Positions 1-8,898 of a stretch of 64,000 nucleotides of DNA are shown piece after piece. This DNA is from Pseudomonas simiae (GTDB lineage: Bacteria; Pseudomonadota; Gammaproteobacteria; Pseudomonadales; Pseudomonadaceae): contig NZ_FOKB01000010.1 in assembly GCF_900111895.1 (NCBI RefSeq), positions 102,417 through 166,416 of the forward strand, read 5' to 3'. A model generated the notes under the pieces. The model was not told the DNA's origin. It saw only the letters and a program-made list of their open reading frames with translations, and ran no database searches. Made by a program: the position numbers and the translations under genes. Position 1 is the stretch's first letter; each line of letters starts with the position of its first letter.

Positions 1-366
1 TTGCCATGGCAGTCCTTGAGGACACTCCTGGAGCAGGCGATCCAGGGTCAGTCCAGGCATCACTTCCATGGTGAAGAATGCCACTTGGAGGGCTGTGTCT
101 ACCTCGAACGAAAATGCACGCACCACGTGATCATGGCGCAGGCTTCGGGTCAGGGCGAACTCGCTGTAGAGAAGCACATGCGCGTCGGTGGAGGCGGATA
201 GGCTCTCGCCTAACAATTTCAGCGCCACACGGCAGTCTGGCTCGCCGAAAGCTTCATGCAGCAGATCCCGCGCGCGATAGACCACCCCCATGCCCCCGGT
301 GCCGAGGATCCGCTCAAGCTGATAGCGCCCCGCCAGCAAGTTCGGCGGACCTGCCGCTGCGCTCAT
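1..366 (-). CDS. T6SS-associated Ser/Thr protein kinase, N-terminal part (Stk1/PpkA-like)
   Basis: This is the N-terminal 122 codons of a Hanks-type serine/threonine kinase; the rest lies beyond the left edge. A glycine-rich ATP loop (GTGGMGVVYRARD, about residues 21-33) and the beta-3 lysine in VALKLL are visible. Its ATG overlaps the stop of the upstream phosphatase-like ORF as ATGA, so the two are translationally coupled. In H2-type T6SS clusters the stp1-stk1 phosphatase/kinase pair closes the operon and controls Fha-dependent assembly by threonine phosphorylation. Here the partner phosphatase has lost its N-terminal half and no fha gene is present, so the kinase probably has no local substrate. 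Whether the remainder is intact cannot be seen. Confidence 0.85.
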   Translation of the reverse strand, partial: MSAAAGPPNLLAGRYQLERILGTGGMGVVYRARDLLHEAFGEPDCRVALKLLGESLSASTDAHVLLYSEFALTRSLRHDHVVRAFSFEVDTALQVAFFTMEVMPGLTLDRLLQECPQGLPWQ

Positions 367-1184
367 GGCTGGACTACCACGGCGGTCAGGTCATCCCGTG
401 CCGGCCCCTGCAGCACGCCACGGAACAACCGATCCACCACCTGCCGTGGCGTGCCTGCGCTCATGGCACTCCCCAACTCCTTATGGCTGAGCCCCTGGTA
501 CAGACCGTCGCTGCACAACAAAAACACATCACCGGGCTGGGCGCGCAGCTCCAATATCTCAAGGCTCAATGGCTGCCTGGCTCCCACCGCACGGGTCAAG
601 GCTCTTGCGCCAGGATGAGCCTGGGCCAGTTCCGGGCTCAACTGTTGCGTGTCTATCAGTTGCTGCTGCAGAGAGTGGTCCCGCGACAGTTGATACAGCC
701 GCTGCCCTCGCCACAGGTAGCATCGGCTATCCCCTGCCCAGACACAGGCGGCGCGATGGTGCTCCAGTAACAAACGGTACTTACGCCAGACGGGTAGCAT
801 CAGTCGTTGCAGACGGTGATGAAACACGTCCAGAAAATCTCGCGTGGTATTGCCACCCACCCCGTCGGCACACGCCTGCTCGCCATAAAACGCCGGCAAG
901 GGCGACCCCGCGCCACACAAGCCCAACAGGTTGAGTCGAAGACGCGCACGCAACTGCTCGTGTTCGATGAAAAACTCCACCCGGTCAATATCGTGACCGG
1001 GAAAGCCAAGACCTGGATTGGCGTGAAACTCCAACAGGTCATACAACGCGTCTTCATCCAACAGCGGATGGGCAACGCGCAAGCGTTTGATCACCTGCAA
1101 AACTGCCTGGAATAGCGAGTACTCGCGGATGCTCAGGGACAATCGCGTCAAAGCAGGGGCTGCTGCCCCATCCGTGGTGGCCAT
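363..1184 (-). pseudogene. In-frame fusion: TssG N-terminal half joined to PP2C phosphatase C-terminal half
   Basis: This 273-residue ORF is a chimera. Residues 1-137 are the N-terminal part of the T6SS baseplate protein TssG (FPGHDIDRVEFF at 61-72, GAGSPLPAFYGEQ at 91-103, TRDFLDVFHHRLQRL at 114-128). From about residue 138 the sequence becomes the C-terminal half of a PP2C phosphatase (AGDSRCYLW at 150-158, LSRDHSL at 166-172, LLCSDGL at 222-228, ARDDLTAV at 262-269). TssG normally has about 340 residues; here its C-terminal 60% is missing. The PP2C part lacks its N-terminal metal-binding motifs (NED and DGMGG regions). Neither half should work. The start overlaps tssF by 37 nt, as usual for tssG. 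The join explains the absence of all genes normally between tssG and stp1 and implies one large deletion. Confidence 0.88.
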
Positions 1185-2935
1185 AGGTACACGTCTCCTT
1201 GTGTGCTGATGACTCTTAGTTCGTGGTAGGCGTTGAGGCTGGCGTAAAGCGCGAAGAATTCGTTGAGTACCGACGCGAAGACGAACACTTCGCCATGCCC
1301 CAAAAAGCCTTGGGGATCGATGCTCAGATCAATTCGTATCCCCCGAAACGGCAAGCCACGGTGCAATCGGTCAACCGCCGTATGACTGACGGATCGCATT
1401 GCGCCCAGCTTCCTCTCGCTGATCTTCTGCGCTTGTCGGTCGTGGTAGCGCGGTAAGTCATAGGTTTGAAGGATCACCTTCAAGGCATTGATGTCGCTCA
1501 ACGACAGATAGTTGAGCGACAGGTTGCTGATCAACCGCCAGAGAAAATCCTGATCCAGGGGGGGCGGGAAACTGGCCGTCGGTGCGCAGATATTCCGAAA
1601 CGACAACCCCTCTGGCGTCTGTTCGCAAGGCAGGTTGATGTCCCCAAGCTGCAATAGCCGAGGCAGATTGTGATTGGTACACGTCAACTCGATCGACAGT
1701 GTTTGTTGCGCTGACCCAGGACCGTTACCAAACGCAAGCCAGGTCTCAAGGCCTGCATGTTGTGTCGATGGCCGTTGACGAATGCTGTAACTCCCTGGGC
1801 CATCCGACAGGTCGTTATCGACATCATGTTCGAAGGATTCGAAGGGCACGTAGGTCTTGTATCTACGCCCACCCGGTTGCCACCCTGTGACACTGTCAAC
1901 GGAAAATACGCTCGCGTTTTCCCGTGAATACTCACCGGGGACGAGCAGGTACTCATCCTGCTTCCCATCCAGGCGGATGGGCACTGCATCATGCTTGAAC
2001 AGGTTCACGATGGGGGTGCAGTACAGTTTGACGTTCTCCAGGGTGGGCTGCCGGGACTCACCCCATGGACTGCGCAACTCGAAGCGCAACATCACTCCAC
2101 TGACCTGCTTGAGCAATTCGCCAGGTAATTCCTGCAGTACCCCCAGGCCCCCCACATCGACAAACAGATACTTGTCAGGGAAGGCAAAATACTCCTGCAG
2201 GTGGCGATACCCCGGAAAGGTATTCTGCGGATACGGGATCAACGCCTGTTCCTCGCTGAAACCCACCGGCTGGACCTGGTCGGCACCCAGTCGTAGCGAT
2301 AACGCCTGACCATCAACCCCATTGACCGGTAGGCCATCGTGGCCCAAAGGCAGCAGTTCGATACCCTCCAGATGACGCAGCAGGCTCAGGTACAGCTCCT
2401 GGCTGATGTAGCGATCCCCGGCGAAATGCAGACGCAACCGGTTGAGGGTCCATTCACTGAAATTCCCTTCGGCGCTCATCTCCAGACGCAGACTCAACAC
2501 CCCCTGTCCTGCTCGGGAGCCATACTCCAAGGCGTTCAACTGCAACGGTAGAACCTGCGTGGCATAGCAGGTCCGAAAACGGCATCGCTCGCCATTGACT
2601 GCGGCGCTCTCAACCGGCGTCCCCCTCGCCACGCACACGTCAGGACCTGAGTGCTTCAACGGATCAAACTGCAGCATGCTGAACGCAGGCATCGGGCGCA
2701 TGTAGTTGGGCCAGAGCAAATGCATCAGCGAGTGGGTCAGTTCTGGAAGCTCGTCATCGAGTTTCTGGCGCAAGCGCCCCGTAAGAAACGCAAAGCCTTC
2801 CAGCAGACGCTCTACATCCGGATCTTGACCGGCCTCTGCGAGAAACGGAGCGAGCGCAGGATTACGCTCGGAGAACTGCCGCCCGAGTTGTCGCAACGCG
2901 CTGAGTTCGCTTTGGTAATAACGATTAAACGACAT
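1148..2935 (-). CDS. tssF: Type VI secretion baseplate subunit TssF
   Basis: The 595-residue product is TssF (VasA/ImpG family), a wedge component of the T6SS baseplate that pairs with TssG and TssE. The N-terminus (MSFNRYYQSELSALRQL, then the stretch ending LTHSLMHLLWPNYMRPMP near residue 80) is the family hallmark, and the length matches full-size members. It overlaps the end of tssE by 11 nt and the start of the tssG fusion by 37 nt, so it sits inside one polycistron. The reading frame looks undamaged. With tssG truncated and the membrane complex genes gone, the protein can only function if another T6SS in the genome supplies partners. Confidence 0.95.
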   Translation of the reverse strand: MSFNRYYQSELSALRQLGRQFSERNPALAPFLAEAGQDPDVERLLEGFAFLTGRLRQKLDDELPELTHSLMHLLWPNYMRPMPAFSMLQFDPLKHSGPDVCVARGTPVESAAVNGERCRFRTCYATQVLPLQLNALEYGSRAGQGVLSLRLEMSAEGNFSEWTLNRLRLHFAGDRYISQELYLSLLRHLEGIELLPLGHDGLPVNGVDGQALSLRLGADQVQPVGFSEEQALIPYPQNTFPGYRHLQEYFAFPDKYLFVDVGGLGVLQELPGELLKQVSGVMLRFELRSPWGESRQPTLENVKLYCTPIVNLFKHDAVPIRLDGKQDEYLLVPGEYSRENASVFSVDSVTGWQPGGRRYKTYVPFESFEHDVDNDLSDGPGSYSIRQRPSTQHAGLETWLAFGNGPGSAQQTLSIELTCTNHNLPRLLQLGDINLPCEQTPEGLSFRNICAPTASFPPPLDQDFLWRLISNLSLNYLSLSDINALKVILQTYDLPRYHDRQAQKISERKLGAMRSVSHTAVDRLHRGLPFRGIRIDLSIDPQGFLGHGEVFVFASVLNEFFALYASLNAYHELRVISTQGDVYLWPPRMGQQPLL

Positions 2936-3323
2936 CCGGCAAGACCTCTACCCGACCGGAGTCGCCTAGCCGAGCGGTGAACACTACGGGGTGCTGGGTG
3001 CCCTTAATCACTAGCGTGGCTTCAATGGCGAAGGCCAGGGCCAGCGGGTCATGGTCCCTCGGCAACGTCTTGACCCGCACATCCTTCAAGCGCGGCTCGT
3101 AGGCGCGGATGAATCGCTCGATCAACAAGCGTGACTGAGCCAATGACTCATGCAGGCTCTGGTTCATGTCATTGAGGTCGGGCAAGCCGTAATCCGGCAG
3201 CGTCTGCACACTGCCCGCACGGATGCTGAGCATTTTTCCCAGGTGACTCGCGACGGATGTCACGGCACTTGCGGGAGTAGCCGGGCGTTCAAGGCGCTGG
3301 AAAAGACTCTGGTGATTGGGCAT
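2925..3323 (-). CDS. tssE: Type VI secretion baseplate subunit TssE (gp25-like)
   Basis: The 132-residue product is TssE, the gp25/lysozyme-like wedge protein of the baseplate. Family features are LPDYGLPDLNDMNQSL in the middle and the GTQHPVVFTARLGDSGRVEV C-terminus. I chose the ATG at 3323 (MPNHQSLFQRLE) because an AGAGG lies seven bases upstream. An alternative ATG at 3341 overlaps the tssC stop as ATGA and would add six residues. The gene is between tssC and tssF, the order of the H2-type cluster (B, C, E, F, G). No frame damage is visible. Confidence 0.9.
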   Translation of the reverse strand: MPNHQSLFQRLERPATPASAVTSVASHLGKMLSIRAGSVQTLPDYGLPDLNDMNQSLHESLAQSRLLIERFIRAYEPRLKDVRVKTLPRDHDPLALAFAIEATLVIKGTQHPVVFTARLGDSGRVEVLPDVV

Positions 3324-3337
3324 TCGCTGGCCTCTGC

Positions 3338-4813
3338 TCATTCTTTGTCGAGCTTGCCGACCAAGGACAATGTGAAATCCGCCCCCATGTACTTGAAGTG
3401 CGGGCGCACACTCAAGTTGACGCGGTACCAACCGGGTTCGCCGTCGACATCGCTGACAACGATGCGGGCCGCCCGCAAGGGTCGCCTCCCACGCACTTCG
3501 GCACTGGGGTTTTCCTGATCGGCGACGTACTGGCGAATCCACTTGTTGAGTTCAAGCTCCAGGTCAGTGCGCTCCTTCCACGACCCCAATTGCTCGCGCT
3601 GCAAGACCTTGAGGTAGTGGGCCAGGCGATTCACCACCATCATGTAGGGCAATTGAGTGCCCAGGCGGTAATTCAGCTCGGCCTCCTTGCCTTCTGGACT
3701 GAGACCGAAGTGTTTCGGCTTCTGAACCGAACTGGCGGAAAAAAATGCTGCATTGTCGCTACCCTTGCGCATCGTCAAGGCAATAAAGCCCTCCTGCGCC
3801 AGCTCGTATTCACGCCGATCGGAAACCAGCACTTCAGTCGGGATCTTGGTTTCAATTTCACCCATGCTGTGGAAGTGATGCAGCGGCAAGTCCTCCACCG
3901 CGCCACCGCTTTGCGGGCCGATGATGTTCGGACACCAGCGAAAGCGCGCGAAACTGTCGGTCAAACGCGTAGCAAAGGCGTAGGCAGTGTTGCCCCACAG
4001 GTAGTGCTCATGGCTGTTGACCACGTTTTCCTTATAGGCAAAGGTCTTGACCGGGCATTCAAGGGGATCGTAGGGCGTACGAAGCAGGAAACGCGGCACG
4101 GTCAAGCCGATATAGCGTGCGTCTTCGCTTTGGCGAAAACTTTGCCATTTGGCGAATTGAGGGCCTTCGAAATGGTCTTTCAGATCTTTGAGATCCGGTA
4201 GGCCGGTGAAACTTTCCAACCCGAAGAACCCAGGCCCGGCAGCTGCGATAAACGGCGCATGGGCCATGCAGGCCACGCTGGATGCGTATTGCATCAGCTT
4301 CACGTCGGGTGCGCTGGGGGACAGAAAGTAATTGGCGATAATCGCGCCCACAGGCTGGCCGCCGAACTGACCGTATTCCGCACTGTAGATATGCTTGTAA
4401 AGCCCGGACTGGGTCACTTCCGGAGAGTCCTCGAAATCTTCCAGCAGGTCTTGCCGAGAGATGTTCAGCAGTTCGATCTTGATGTTCTCGCGAAAATTGG
4501 TGCGATCAACCAACAACTGCAAACCTTTCCAGGAAGCTTCCAAGGCCTGGAAATCCGGGTGGTGCAGAATCTCATCCATCTGAAGACTGAGCTTCGTGTC
4601 GATCTCGGCAATCATCCGATCCACCAGCCGCTTCTTGACGGGCTCACCACGGTTCTGCGGCTTGATCAGCTCTTCGATGAACGCCGAGACGCCACGCTTG
4701 GCAATGCCATACGCCTCGTCGTCCGCACTCAGCAGAGTCTGTGCAACGATGTTGTCGAGAATGCTGTATTGATCAGCGGTTTGTGCAGGCAGTGAGTGAT
4801 GTTGTGTTGTCAT
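3338..4813 (-). CDS. tssC: Type VI secretion sheath large subunit TssC
   Basis: The 491-residue product is TssC (VipB/ImpD), which forms the contractile sheath with TssB. Recognisable segments are HHPDFQALEASWKGLQLLVD near residue 85, the QFGGQPVGAIIANY segment, the central FAYKENVVNSHEHYLWGN, and the C-terminal NLSVRPHFKYMGADFTLSLV. Length and motifs are those of a complete protein. The gene begins 28 bases after tssB and its end meets tssE. The sheath could be made, but ClpV, which disassembles sheaths and is normally encoded after tssG, is not encoded here. Confidence 0.96.
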   Translation of the reverse strand: MTTQHHSLPAQTADQYSILDNIVAQTLLSADDEAYGIAKRGVSAFIEELIKPQNRGEPVKKRLVDRMIAEIDTKLSLQMDEILHHPDFQALEASWKGLQLLVDRTNFRENIKIELLNISRQDLLEDFEDSPEVTQSGLYKHIYSAEYGQFGGQPVGAIIANYFLSPSAPDVKLMQYASSVACMAHAPFIAAAGPGFFGLESFTGLPDLKDLKDHFEGPQFAKWQSFRQSEDARYIGLTVPRFLLRTPYDPLECPVKTFAYKENVVNSHEHYLWGNTAYAFATRLTDSFARFRWCPNIIGPQSGGAVEDLPLHHFHSMGEIETKIPTEVLVSDRREYELAQEGFIALTMRKGSDNAAFFSASSVQKPKHFGLSPEGKEAELNYRLGTQLPYMMVVNRLAHYLKVLQREQLGSWKERTDLELELNKWIRQYVADQENPSAEVRGRRPLRAARIVVSDVDGEPGWYRVNLSVRPHFKYMGADFTLSLVGKLDKE

Positions 4814-4841
4814 GCGGTCAGTGTCCTTTTACTGAAAAATG

Positions 4842-5339
4842 TCAGGCGTCAGGCGTGTCCAGCCCCAGCTCCGCCAATACCCGGGCACGGGAATCGTCAT
4901 CGGCCAGGGCCTGCTCGATAGCCTTGCGAAAGCTCGGCGTGTTGCCCAACGGGCCTTTGAGCGCCATCAACGCCTCGCGCAACGCCATCAGCTTGTGCAA
5001 CTCGGGCACCTGCTCTACCAGGTTCGCGGGATTAAAATCCTTCATGGAATTAATGCTTACCTGAATGGCCAGTTCCTCAACGTCTGCATCCTCCTGCAGA
5101 CGGTTAGGCACGTTCAGCGTCAGGCACAACGCCTGTTTGGCCAACACGTCATCCAGGGTGTTCTTATCGATCGCAATTGGCTTTCGATCTTCGAGCTTGC
5201 GCGCATCTTCACGCTGGGTGAAATCGCCCAGCACCAACAGCTTCAACGGCAGCTCGACTTCTTCCTGCGCCCCGCCTACAGCGGGCTTGAAAGTGATGTT
5301 GATACGCTCCTTGGGGGCGACCGAAACGTCTTTGGCCAT
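4842..5339 (-). CDS. tssB: Type VI secretion sheath small subunit TssB
   Basis: The 165-residue product is TssB (VipA/ImpB), the partner of TssC in the contractile sheath. The N-terminus MAKDVSVAPKERINITFKPA and the LPLKLLVLGDFTQREDARKLEDRKP segment are diagnostic. An AGGAA Shine-Dalgarno precedes the ATG. It lies 31 bases downstream of tssA and 28 bases upstream of tssC, in the normal order. It appears intact. Confidence 0.96.
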   Translation of the reverse strand: MAKDVSVAPKERINITFKPAVGGAQEEVELPLKLLVLGDFTQREDARKLEDRKPIAIDKNTLDDVLAKQALCLTLNVPNRLQEDADVEELAIQVSINSMKDFNPANLVEQVPELHKLMALREALMALKGPLGNTPSFRKAIEQALADDDSRARVLAELGLDTPDA

Positions 5340-5370
5340 GGTGTATTTCCTTATTCAGTGGCTCGAAAGC

Positions 5371-6924
5371 CTATTCAAGTACCGCTTCCAGATCGAAGAG
5401 GCACAGCCTGCGATGGGTGTCTTCCTTGCGCTCACGCACTGCGTGGTTTTGTGGCAACAGGTCGCAGCAGCGATACAGAAGCTGGGTGACCTGAAGGGCC
5501 AACTCCGGCTCCCAGTGCTCAAGACCTGTGTGTTGCAGTTCGTGGTCCAGGTGTTCGAGCTGGATCTTCGCCAGCTCATGCTTGCCGGCCTGCACACACA
5601 GGCGCGCCTGGGCAAGCCGCCAATGAAATCGCGCGCGTTCGCTGCGAGCGGCATACATCCCTTGTTTGAGTTCATGGATCGCGGCTTTGAGCCCGTCCTG
5701 TCGCAACCGGGGTGCGACTGCCTGCAAGGCGCTCTCCCAAGGCTCGGCTTCGGTATCAATCACCACGGCGGCTGATTCGGGTGTTTGCAGATGACGGCTG
5801 ACCTGCAGCGTGATCCAGTCACGGCTGGCGGCGTCGGCAAAAGGGATGCCGTCGTGAAAACAGAAGGACGGCAGGTCCGGCAGACGTTGCAGCAGCAAGG
5901 CGAAGGTCACTTCCAACTCGATCATGGCCTGTTCGGCCCGCAAGGCTTCCAGGCATTGCCAGAGCATGTGCAGCCCGTCAAACCAGAACATCGCACCGGC
6001 GAGACTGGCTTCGAGTTCAAGTACCAGGTCGGCGTGATGCCCTTGAGCAAAACGCTCCTGATAACGCTTGAGTTTTTCAGGGGCTGGCCCACGCAGGGTG
6101 GTAACCCGTTCGCTGTCGGCGTCCGGATATCCGCTCAGGACGAGCCAGTTCAACGTTCGGTTGAGACGCAGGGCGCGTAGATCGGTGGCGTTCTGGCGCA
6201 ACCACCAGGCACACAACGGACGGGCCTGCTCCTGCAAAGTGCGTAGCAACTTGCCTGCGTCTTTTTCGTTGTCCACCACGGGCTCGGATTTGAGCAATTG
6301 ACTGGTCGCCTGCTTGACCTGGGCAATGACGCCGCTCAAGCCTGCTGCCGGGGCATCAGCCTGAAGCGCCTGCTCCAGCCGTTGGGCCAATTGCCTGCGA
6401 ATCGGCAGCAGCAGCGGCGCGTCGTCCCCCAAGTGCCTGCCCCACAGCTCTTCAAGGCTCGTCAGGTGCTCAAGCACGGCGCGGAACAACAGCTGCTGGT
6501 TCTGGAGTGGCAGGCCCTGTGCAAACAGAGGCTCAATGCGCAACACCAGCCAGGCGAACGCTGCGCTTCGGGTACGCAGTTTTTCGGGGTAGCTCTCCAC
6601 CCAATGATGCTCACAGAGATAGCGCAGCAACCCGAGACCCGCCAGCAAGCCTGGATAAGACTCACGTTGGTACAACGCCCAGGTCATCCACACCACCACG
6701 CGTAGATCCTTGGATTGCTGGCGCAACAGGCGTTCGCTGGTTTCCAGGATCTTGTGCCAATCAGGCTGGCGGGTGCCATGAATGGATTGCGCCTTGGTCA
6801 ACTCGGATTCCAGGCATTCATATTCACTTGAAAAGCGCATATCGCCGCCCGCAAAACATGTTTGCGAACAAGGCGACCTTGCAACTTCAAGATAATAATC
6901 ACACAGCGTGTCCGAATAAGACAT
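5371..6924 (-). CDS. tssA: Type VI secretion protein TssA (ImpA/VasJ type)
   Basis: The 517-residue product is TssA of the long VasJ/ImpA class, a cap protein that coordinates baseplate assembly and tail elongation. The N-terminal ImpA domain (residues about 1-150) shows FSSEYECLESELTKA and QSKDLRVVVWMTWALYQRES. A variable middle region and a helical VasJ-type C-terminus follow. I placed the start at 6924 (MSYSDTLCDYYLEV) because this residue block belongs to the ImpA domain; the ATG at 6840 has a better GGGCGG ribosome site but would cut into it. It is the first gene of the leftward operon and is divergent from hcp across 478 bases. Confidence 0.9.
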   Translation of the reverse strand: MSYSDTLCDYYLEVARSPCSQTCFAGGDMRFSSEYECLESELTKAQSIHGTRQPDWHKILETSERLLRQQSKDLRVVVWMTWALYQRESYPGLLAGLGLLRYLCEHHWVESYPEKLRTRSAAFAWLVLRIEPLFAQGLPLQNQQLLFRAVLEHLTSLEELWGRHLGDDAPLLLPIRRQLAQRLEQALQADAPAAGLSGVIAQVKQATSQLLKSEPVVDNEKDAGKLLRTLQEQARPLCAWWLRQNATDLRALRLNRTLNWLVLSGYPDADSERVTTLRGPAPEKLKRYQERFAQGHHADLVLELEASLAGAMFWFDGLHMLWQCLEALRAEQAMIELEVTFALLLQRLPDLPSFCFHDGIPFADAASRDWITLQVSRHLQTPESAAVVIDTEAEPWESALQAVAPRLRQDGLKAAIHELKQGMYAARSERARFHWRLAQARLCVQAGKHELAKIQLEHLDHELQHTGLEHWEPELALQVTQLLYRCCDLLPQNHAVRERKEDTHRRLCLFDLEAVLE

Positions 6925-7402
6925 TTCGCACCAGGCGCAACTAACCAAGACGGGAGCAGCCCACTAACCGCACTTGAAATACGGATTAGAAGGCATCTGA
7001 ACCTTGCCCTAACTTCTGCAAAGTTCCCGAACCTTAGCCACGCCCAAATCATTCAGCAAGCGACGGAATGACACTTAATCCTTTTCCTACAACCGTATTA
7101 AATGGGCCACTGCGCAGCATTTTGCGCACCCATTCATGCTTATGCGCTCAACTTGACCTTACAACTTCGACATTCAACCATTCTTCCAACTGAGCAACTA
7201 AATGCGCACAGCTGCGCAATTAAATACGGTTTACACCCACAAAGTTCATCCCACACAACCCAAAAAACGAACTTATATAACGCCACACCTCAATGTTTAT
7301 TGGCCCGCGTACTTTCAGGCACGGTTCTTGTACTAGGCACCTTTCCCAACCCGCGTAATTATCGGTTGGAACTACCTCTTCAATCAGACAAGGAAACCCG
7401 TC
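6925..7402. other. Divergent intergenic region between tssA and hcp
   Basis: This 478-base stretch is more A+T-rich than its surroundings and holds no convincing gene. It must contain the promoters of both the leftward tss operon and rightward hcp. The only motif I can propose is a sigma-54-like element for hcp at 7317-7332. No matching sigma-54 element was found on the minus strand for tssA. Confidence 0.6.
7317..7332 (+). promoter_or_regulatory. Possible sigma-54 promoter for hcp
   Basis: The bases AGGCACG-GTTC-TTGTA match the -24/-12 consensus TGGCACG-N4-TTGCW with correct GG-to-G spacing, but T replaces the conserved C of the -12 GC. The predicted transcription start is near 7343, about 60 bases before hcp. 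H2-type clusters normally encode Sfa, a sigma-54 activator, between clpV and fha; that segment is missing here. Confidence 0.35.
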
Positions 7403-7918
7403 ATGCCAACACCCGCGTATCTCTCCGTCACCGGCGTCAAACAAGGTTTGATCACGGCAGGCACGTTTACCCAGGACTCGGTAGGTAACATTTATCAGGA
7501 AGGCCATGAGGACCAGATCCTGGTCCAGGCCTTTTCTCACCAGGTGATCATTCCGCGTGACCCTCAATCCGGCCAACCAACGGGCCAGAGGGTGCATAAG
7601 CCCATGATGATCAGCAAAGTCTTCGATAAATCCTCACCGTTGCTGTTCAGTGCATTGACCAGCGGCGAAGAGGTCAAGTGCCGGCTGGAATGGTTGCGCA
7701 CCTCGTCGGCCGGCACCCAGGAGCACTACTTTACGATTGAACTGGAGGGGGCGACCATCGTGGACATCCAGTCACGCATGCCGAACTGCCAGGATCCGGA
7801 CAACGCTCATTTCACTCACTTGGAAGACGTTTACTTCACCTATCGCAAGATCGTGTGGACCCACGAAGTGTCCGGCACATCAGGGTCAGATGACTGGCGT
7901 AGCCCGGTTGCAGGTTAA
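7403..7918 (+). CDS. hcp: Type VI secretion tube protein Hcp
   Basis: The 171-residue product is an Hcp of the HcpA/Hcp2 class, which stacks as hexamers into the inner tube and is secreted. Features are MPTPAYLSVTGVKQGLITAG at the N-terminus, the QVIIPRDPQSGQPTGQR loop, VHKPMMISKVFDKSSPLLF, and EDVYFTYRKIVWTHE near the end. It is divergent from tssA as in H2-type loci, with its own upstream region, and a strong hairpin follows. The gene is intact although the nearby machine is broken, so it may serve another T6SS in the genome or be a relic. A dispersed, self-standing hcp is common in pseudomonads. Confidence 0.95.
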   Translation: MPTPAYLSVTGVKQGLITAGTFTQDSVGNIYQEGHEDQILVQAFSHQVIIPRDPQSGQPTGQRVHKPMMISKVFDKSSPLLFSALTSGEEVKCRLEWLRTSSAGTQEHYFTIELEGATIVDIQSRMPNCQDPDNAHFTHLEDVYFTYRKIVWTHEVSGTSGSDDWRSPVAG

Positions 7919-7929
7919 ACCGGCTTGAC

Positions 7930-7963
7930 GCAGGGACGGCGCCAAGGATGGCGCCGTCCCTGC
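7930..7963. terminator. Strong hairpin between convergent hcp and aldo/keto reductase
   Basis: A perfect 15-bp inverted repeat (GCAGGGACGGCGCCA at 7930-7944, complement at 7949-7963) with a 4-base loop lies between two converging genes. It has no T-tract on either strand, so it may act as a bidirectional transcript end or 3' stabiliser rather than a classic terminator. Confidence 0.6.
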
Positions 7964-7970
7964 GAAGGGG

Positions 7971-8792
7971 CTAAACCATCGCCAGTGGATGTTTGCGTTT
8001 GGGTGCGCCAAACACGCGATCAATCGCCTCCAGGTCGTGCTCATCCAGTACCAGCTTGGCGGCGGCCGCATTGAGCCGCACGTGCTCAGGGGTGACGGCC
8101 TTGGGGATTGCGATCACGCCATCCTGGCGTAACACCCAGGCCAGGGAGACCTGCGCGGGTGTGACCTCATGGCGGTGGGCGATCTGCTTGAGGGTCGGGC
8201 TGGACAACAACTCACCACCCTGGGCGATCGGGCAATACGCCATCAAGGGCAAGTGATGCTGTTGCCACCACGGCAGTAGGTCGAATTCGATGCCACGCTC
8301 TTCGATGTTGTAGAGCACCTGGTTGGTGGCGCAGGCCGGGGATGCGAGTTCCTGCAGGTCGGCCACATCGAAATTGGACACCCCCCAACGCCCGATTTTG
8401 CCGGCTTCGCGCAGGCGTTCGAAGGCTTCGACGGTTTCTTCGAGGGGGTACTGGCCGCGCCAGTGCAACAGATAAAGATCGATGTAGTCCGTGCCCAGGC
8501 GTTGGAGACTGGCTTCACAGGCGCGGGGCACGCCCTTGTGACTGGCGTTGTGCGGGTAGACCTTGCTCACCAGAAATACCTGGTCGCGCTTGCCACGAAT
8601 GGCTTCGCCGACCACTGTTTCGGCGCCACCATCGCCGTACATTTCGGCGGTATCGATCAGGGTCATGCCCTCGTCGATGCCCAATTGCAACGCCGCGACT
8701 TCAGCGCGGTGCTGGTCGGGGTTTTCGCCCATGCGCCAGGTTCCCTGGCCGATAACAGGAACGGGAACACCCGCCAGATCGATGGTGCGCAT
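7971..8792 (-). CDS. Aldo/keto reductase
   Basis: The 273-residue product is an NADP(H)-dependent aldo/keto reductase with a TIM-barrel fold. It shows the catalytic Asp/Tyr block (LIDTAEMYGDG, about 55-65), the Lys block (VFLVSKVYP), the DLYLLHW strand, and a C-terminal cofactor-binding region (IAIPKAVTPEHV). The ATG at 8792 has AGGAGG upstream; a longer ORF reading is not needed. It is a single gene, convergent with hcp. The physiological substrate cannot be told from sequence. Confidence 0.9.
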   Translation of the reverse strand: MRTIDLAGVPVPVIGQGTWRMGENPDQHRAEVAALQLGIDEGMTLIDTAEMYGDGGAETVVGEAIRGKRDQVFLVSKVYPHNASHKGVPRACEASLQRLGTDYIDLYLLHWRGQYPLEETVEAFERLREAGKIGRWGVSNFDVADLQELASPACATNQVLYNIEERGIEFDLLPWWQQHHLPLMAYCPIAQGGELLSSPTLKQIAHRHEVTPAQVSLAWVLRQDGVIAIPKAVTPEHVRLNAAAAKLVLDEHDLEAIDRVFGAPKRKHPLAMV

Positions 8793-8898
8793 GACAACCT
8801 CCTCATGAGTTCGCGGATTAACAGTGTGGCATTGGCCGGACAAAAGGGTTCAATCGAAGTATGGTTAGCCTCTGCCAAGTCGCCAGGAAGAACCTGTA

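Noticed and set aside
363..780. Functional PP2C phosphatase
   Set aside because: The ORF contains only the C-terminal half; the N-terminal metal-binding motifs are missing.
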